Shown: positions 60,791 to 64,000 of the stretch, in pieces
Layout of the letters: each line of letters starts with the position of its first letter
How positions within the stretch are numbered: position 1 is the stretch's first letter
NCBI GenBank assembly: GCA_040360365.1
Contig: CP136412.1
From: Arcanobacterium_A hippocoleae_A
GTDB taxonomy: Bacteria; Actinomycetota; Actinomycetes; Actinomycetales; Actinomycetaceae
Strand: one strand, 5' to 3'
DNA: 64,000 nt
Position numbers and translations under genes: made by a program
Notes under the pieces: generated by a model
The model's input: the letters and a program-made list of their open reading frames with translations, nothing else
Database searches by the model: none
Told to the model about the DNA's origin: nothing

Positions 60791-63700
60791 CTAGCGGCGA
60801 CGGCGGAGAGCTATACCGGCAGCACCAGTTCCCAGCAGAACCAGAGCCAGCAAACCAGCAGCAGCTATATCTGCACCCGTAGCGGGCAGATTAGCTAGAT
60901 TTGTATTCGTAACTTTCTGAGAATCAGGAACATTATCAGCACTTTGTTGATTGTCTATCGGCTGCTTAGGCTGAAGTGTATTTCCTTGCTCCTGAGTTTC
61001 TGTATCTTCCGCTTGCGCAGAGCCGCCAGTTGTATCATCGTCTGGCGTATCGCCGCCTGGAGCAGCAGTCCCGCCAGACTGTTGTGCAGTAACAGTAATG
61101 ATGAACTGCTTGGATGTCATTTTGTGATCCTTATTTACAGCGACGACTGTAACAGTGAACGTACCCGTCTCTTTTGGCGTACCGGAAATCGTATCGCCGT
61201 CGAAACTAAGTCCCTGCGGTAAACCAGATACATCCGAAATGCTTCCGTTATCAACGCTTAAAGTAATCGGAGTAATTGCTGCGCCTACTGTTGCTGTCAC
61301 ATCTGCAATATCTGCAATACTTGCATCCGGATGTACTGGTCTTGGAGCAACTTTAAATGTCACAGTAAAGTCATCATTCGGATCAGAAGCCGCATATTCT
61401 GCTGGATAGCGCACCGTCACTGTTACTGCAATCTCTTGCCCGTACTGAGCTTCGGAAGCGGTAAATGACACGACACCCGTATCAGAATTAATACTTGCTT
61501 CTTTTGGAACATTCTGGGAAAGTTCAAACACAGTACCTTTCGGTTTGGCTGCAGCTGTGCCGTCTGCTTCATTCTTAAATGTTGGCGCTGAGCTGCTGGT
61601 AAGCTTCCCGACTTCAGCTGCTATCGGATTGCTGCTTACCACTGGTTCCAGAACCGGCAGAGCAGGATTTTCCGGAGAAAGCACGTTAATTGTCAGTATT
61701 CCTGCCGTCTTAAATGTACCCGCGATAGCTGGACGTTTAACATTATCAGCGACAGTTTCTGCAACAATAAACGGAACGTTCATTTTCCCTGCCGGTGTAT
61801 CTTCCGGGATTTTGCCTGTTAGTATGCCGTCATCGGAAAGATGCAACCATTCAGGAGCATTTTCTCCCAGCTCGTAGCTGACACTACCTGCATTATTTCC
61901 GGTAAGAGTGATCTTCATGCCGTCGGGGAGAGAATCTCCCGGTTTGACGTTTGCCCCATTCTTTATCACACTCGGCTTTAAGAATGTATGCTCCCAATCT
62001 GCGGTGCTGTTTTCGGGCAGTGTTAATCCGTGCTGTGCTAATCCGTTCATCGTCACCGAAATTTTCTCTCCGGGCCGTGCAGTATGCCGCCCAGCTGTTT
62101 GCGGTGTTCCATTTACGATATAGCTAATTCCGTTATCTGGAATCTCATACGTTTGCAGCGGAACATTATTCTCCCCTATTGTGTCTGCGACGCTAATCGC
62201 CGTATTAGCAGCGGCAAGCTTAGTAGCTCCGAATTCTGCAGCAGAGCCGAAGTTCTTACCCGAAACAGTGCTGTCCGCAGCCGTAATTGAGAATTTCACC
62301 CATGGCCCCTTTGTACCTTGAGGAAGCTGAAAGCTTTGTACATCGCGTGTATTTTGCGGGGTCACGCTTGCTGCTTCAGTCCATGTTTTTCCGTCGGCAG
62401 AGGTATAAATCTTTGCCGCAGAAGCATTACCGTTAGTGCCGCTTTGGCGCTGCTGATATGTCACAGCACAGAGCGGCTGATCGCCAGCGTCTGTCTTCCA
62501 TGAAGTCTCGATTGGATAATTATGCCCATTCCATTCGGAATGCCAGTGGGTAGACGGGTCATTATCGAACGCCAAAGATACTGGACCCTCTTTTGGTAAT
62601 CCCTGTGTAGGTTCTTCCGAGTTTGCCGCATAATCGCCGGCTTTCGCACTCACGCATTTCCCGGCAGCAGCCTGTACGGCTACGTCTGCTGTCAGTGCTT
62701 CTCCAGCAGCTTCAGCGCTGAAAGTGATTGTGCCGTCACCGCTGCCATAATTATTAGCCGCCCAAAATTCGATTCTGCCCGTCTGCCCGGCGTGAATCTT
62801 GCCAGTTCGTGCGGAAGCAGGAGTGATTTGCCATCCTTTCGGTACCTTTGGCGTCACTTCCACCGGATCAAGATTCTTATTAATCGGAGCATTCACTGTT
62901 ACTGTAATTTTAGCGGGTGCACCTGGAGTAACTGTGGGCGTTGAAGTGTTTGCTTTCATGACAGGTTTTGTATCTTCCTGTTCACCGATTAGGTCAAGCG
63001 CCATTGAACGAGCGCTAACCATCTGCGCCCATGCTTGCGGAGTATCCGCATCTGTATCTCCCACGCTTGCTATCAGTCGATCCACTGCAGCCTTATCCGC
63101 TCCTTTGGTTTTAACTGCTTCGCGCAGAATCTCAGAATCGTCAATGCCATCTTGGAATGTTTCCCAACGCATTGCAGAGATAACATAAGGGTTCGCCTTA
63201 TCTCCCCGGGGTAAACAATATATTCATCTCCCTGCGCATACTTATATGCCGGGTGAGCAAACACATCTTGCGGCCAAGAATTGAACGTCCAACGCAAATA
63301 TCCATCAAGATTGCGCCGAGCCACATCCCATCCGAGCACTCGTGATGAAATCAGCGGAGAAGCTGTGATTGTGTTTGGTTTCAATGGCTTAGCCCATGTA
63401 TACAGCAAGGTTAGTTTGCCATTATCACGACGCTCTTGAATCATGCCGTCTGTAACGTTATTCCAAATGTCATGATTGTAGGCAATTAAGCTTACGTCCA
63501 TTTGAGCAGTCGCCTTATCCGTTGCATAAGCGATTTTTCCATTCCAGTCTGGAGCAACTTTGGATACAGTCGCTTTCATTTTGTTCATCAGCTCTGGAGC
63601 GCGCTCATCAAAAGCAAGAGCCGCCTGATTAAACCAGCCTTTTTCTTGCAAATGCTGTTGAGCTGCTTTAAGGAACTGCCCCCAGGCCTTTTCATAATCC

Positions 63701-64000
63701 GCATTCCCGAGCTCAACTTTTTTCGTAACCATCTTATTTTGTTTGATATCAAAATAAGTCAAACGCTGCGGGTCACGGAAAGTCATCATTCCCCATAAAT
63801 GGATTGGCCCTGTGATTCCAGCATCAATCTGAGCTTGAACTAGTTTATCGAAGATATCCCAATCGAAAGAGTAATCCGAACCGTCATATCTCCATTTCAC
63901 AGCACTTTCGTAATGCGAATACGTCTGCGGTTTTCCGTCTTCAAGCAGCCACGGATCTTGGGAAATAATCACGTTTGATACGCTTTGCCCTGCTCCTGCC
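60791..64000 (-). CDS. LPXTG-anchored GH123/DUF4091-like glycoside hydrolase (5' partial, one frameshift)
   Basis: Large cell-wall enzyme; the N terminus lies beyond the window. The visible order is: catalytic part with ALAFDERAPELM (likely catalytic Asp-Glu pair), DGYLRWTFNSWPQDVFAHPA and DEYIVYPG; a NEW3-like beta domain (ITVTVNAPINKNLDPVEVTP); an F5/8 type C (discoidin) sugar-binding domain (LAFDNDPSTHWHSEWNGHNY); two or more Ig- or cadherin-like repeats; a Thr/Gln-rich linker; and the sortase signal LPATG with membrane helix and RRRR tail. One G is missing near 63205. Family members of this type release or trim N-acetylgalactosamine-containing glycans, so a role in host glycan use or adhesion is inferred. 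Confidence 0.8.

Overview
The window is a stretch of an actinobacterial chromosome, most likely from an Actinomycetaceae-like organism with unusually low GC. This is inferred from gene content: RbpA, mIHF, GarA-FtsR, PafB-PafC, HelY, DUF3866, a walker-less PriA, a fused AroK-AroB and an LPXTG surface enzyme, all with AT-leaning codons. I do not name a species. About 40 genes or gene parts are interrupted by frameshifts. Every shift I could resolve in the housekeeping genes is a net loss of one base per site, usually in a homopolymer, while reading frame quality is good on both sides. I therefore treat these as base-calling deletions, not gene decay, and give corrected gene limits.

Region 1 (1-6440) is the parA-scpA-scpB-rluB-tyrA-cmk-der block, with stop/start overlaps from scpA to scpB to rluB and from tyrA to cmk to der. 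Region 2 (6441-16041) holds a proline tRNA, aminopeptidase N, the garA-ftsR-merR trio, a nucleobase permease fused to an OHCU decarboxylase domain, rbpA and lnt. Region 3 (16134-26075) holds helY, a diacylglycerol kinase-like gene, pafC/pafB, DUF3866 and a riboflavin uptake pair (ribX-ribY) preceded by an FMN riboswitch. Region 4 (26358-37610) is translation, replication and nucleotide or cofactor metabolism: rpe, rsmB, fmt, priA, metK, coaBC, rpoZ, gmk, mihF, nusB, efp. Region 5 (38064-51414) is aromatic amino acid synthesis (aroKB, aroC, aroE), an A24 peptidase, mltG, ruvX, alaS, a DUF948 protein, rpsD and rarA.

Region 6 (51415-64000) is accessory. It starts with a repeat relic and a three-gene unknown operon beginning with a secreted protein. 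It continues into a patchwork of phage- or plasmid-like pieces. That patchwork contains three solitary type I-E CRISPR repeats and one minimal array of two 29-base repeats around one 32-base spacer. Two of the solitary repeats are followed directly by C-terminal halves of tyrosine recombinases, and two tiny minus-strand genes have their ATG inside a repeat. Next come a truncated casA, a complete cas3 (with one frameshift), and no other cas gene. The window ends in a large LPXTG-anchored glycoside hydrolase (GH123/DUF4091-like), cut by the window edge.

The most unusual content is the CRISPR-repeat-bounded recombinase and micro-peptide modules at 54.3-56.2 kb. Next are the unknown secreted-protein operon at 52.2-53.5 kb and the permease-OHCU decarboxylase fusion at 11.7-13.6 kb.
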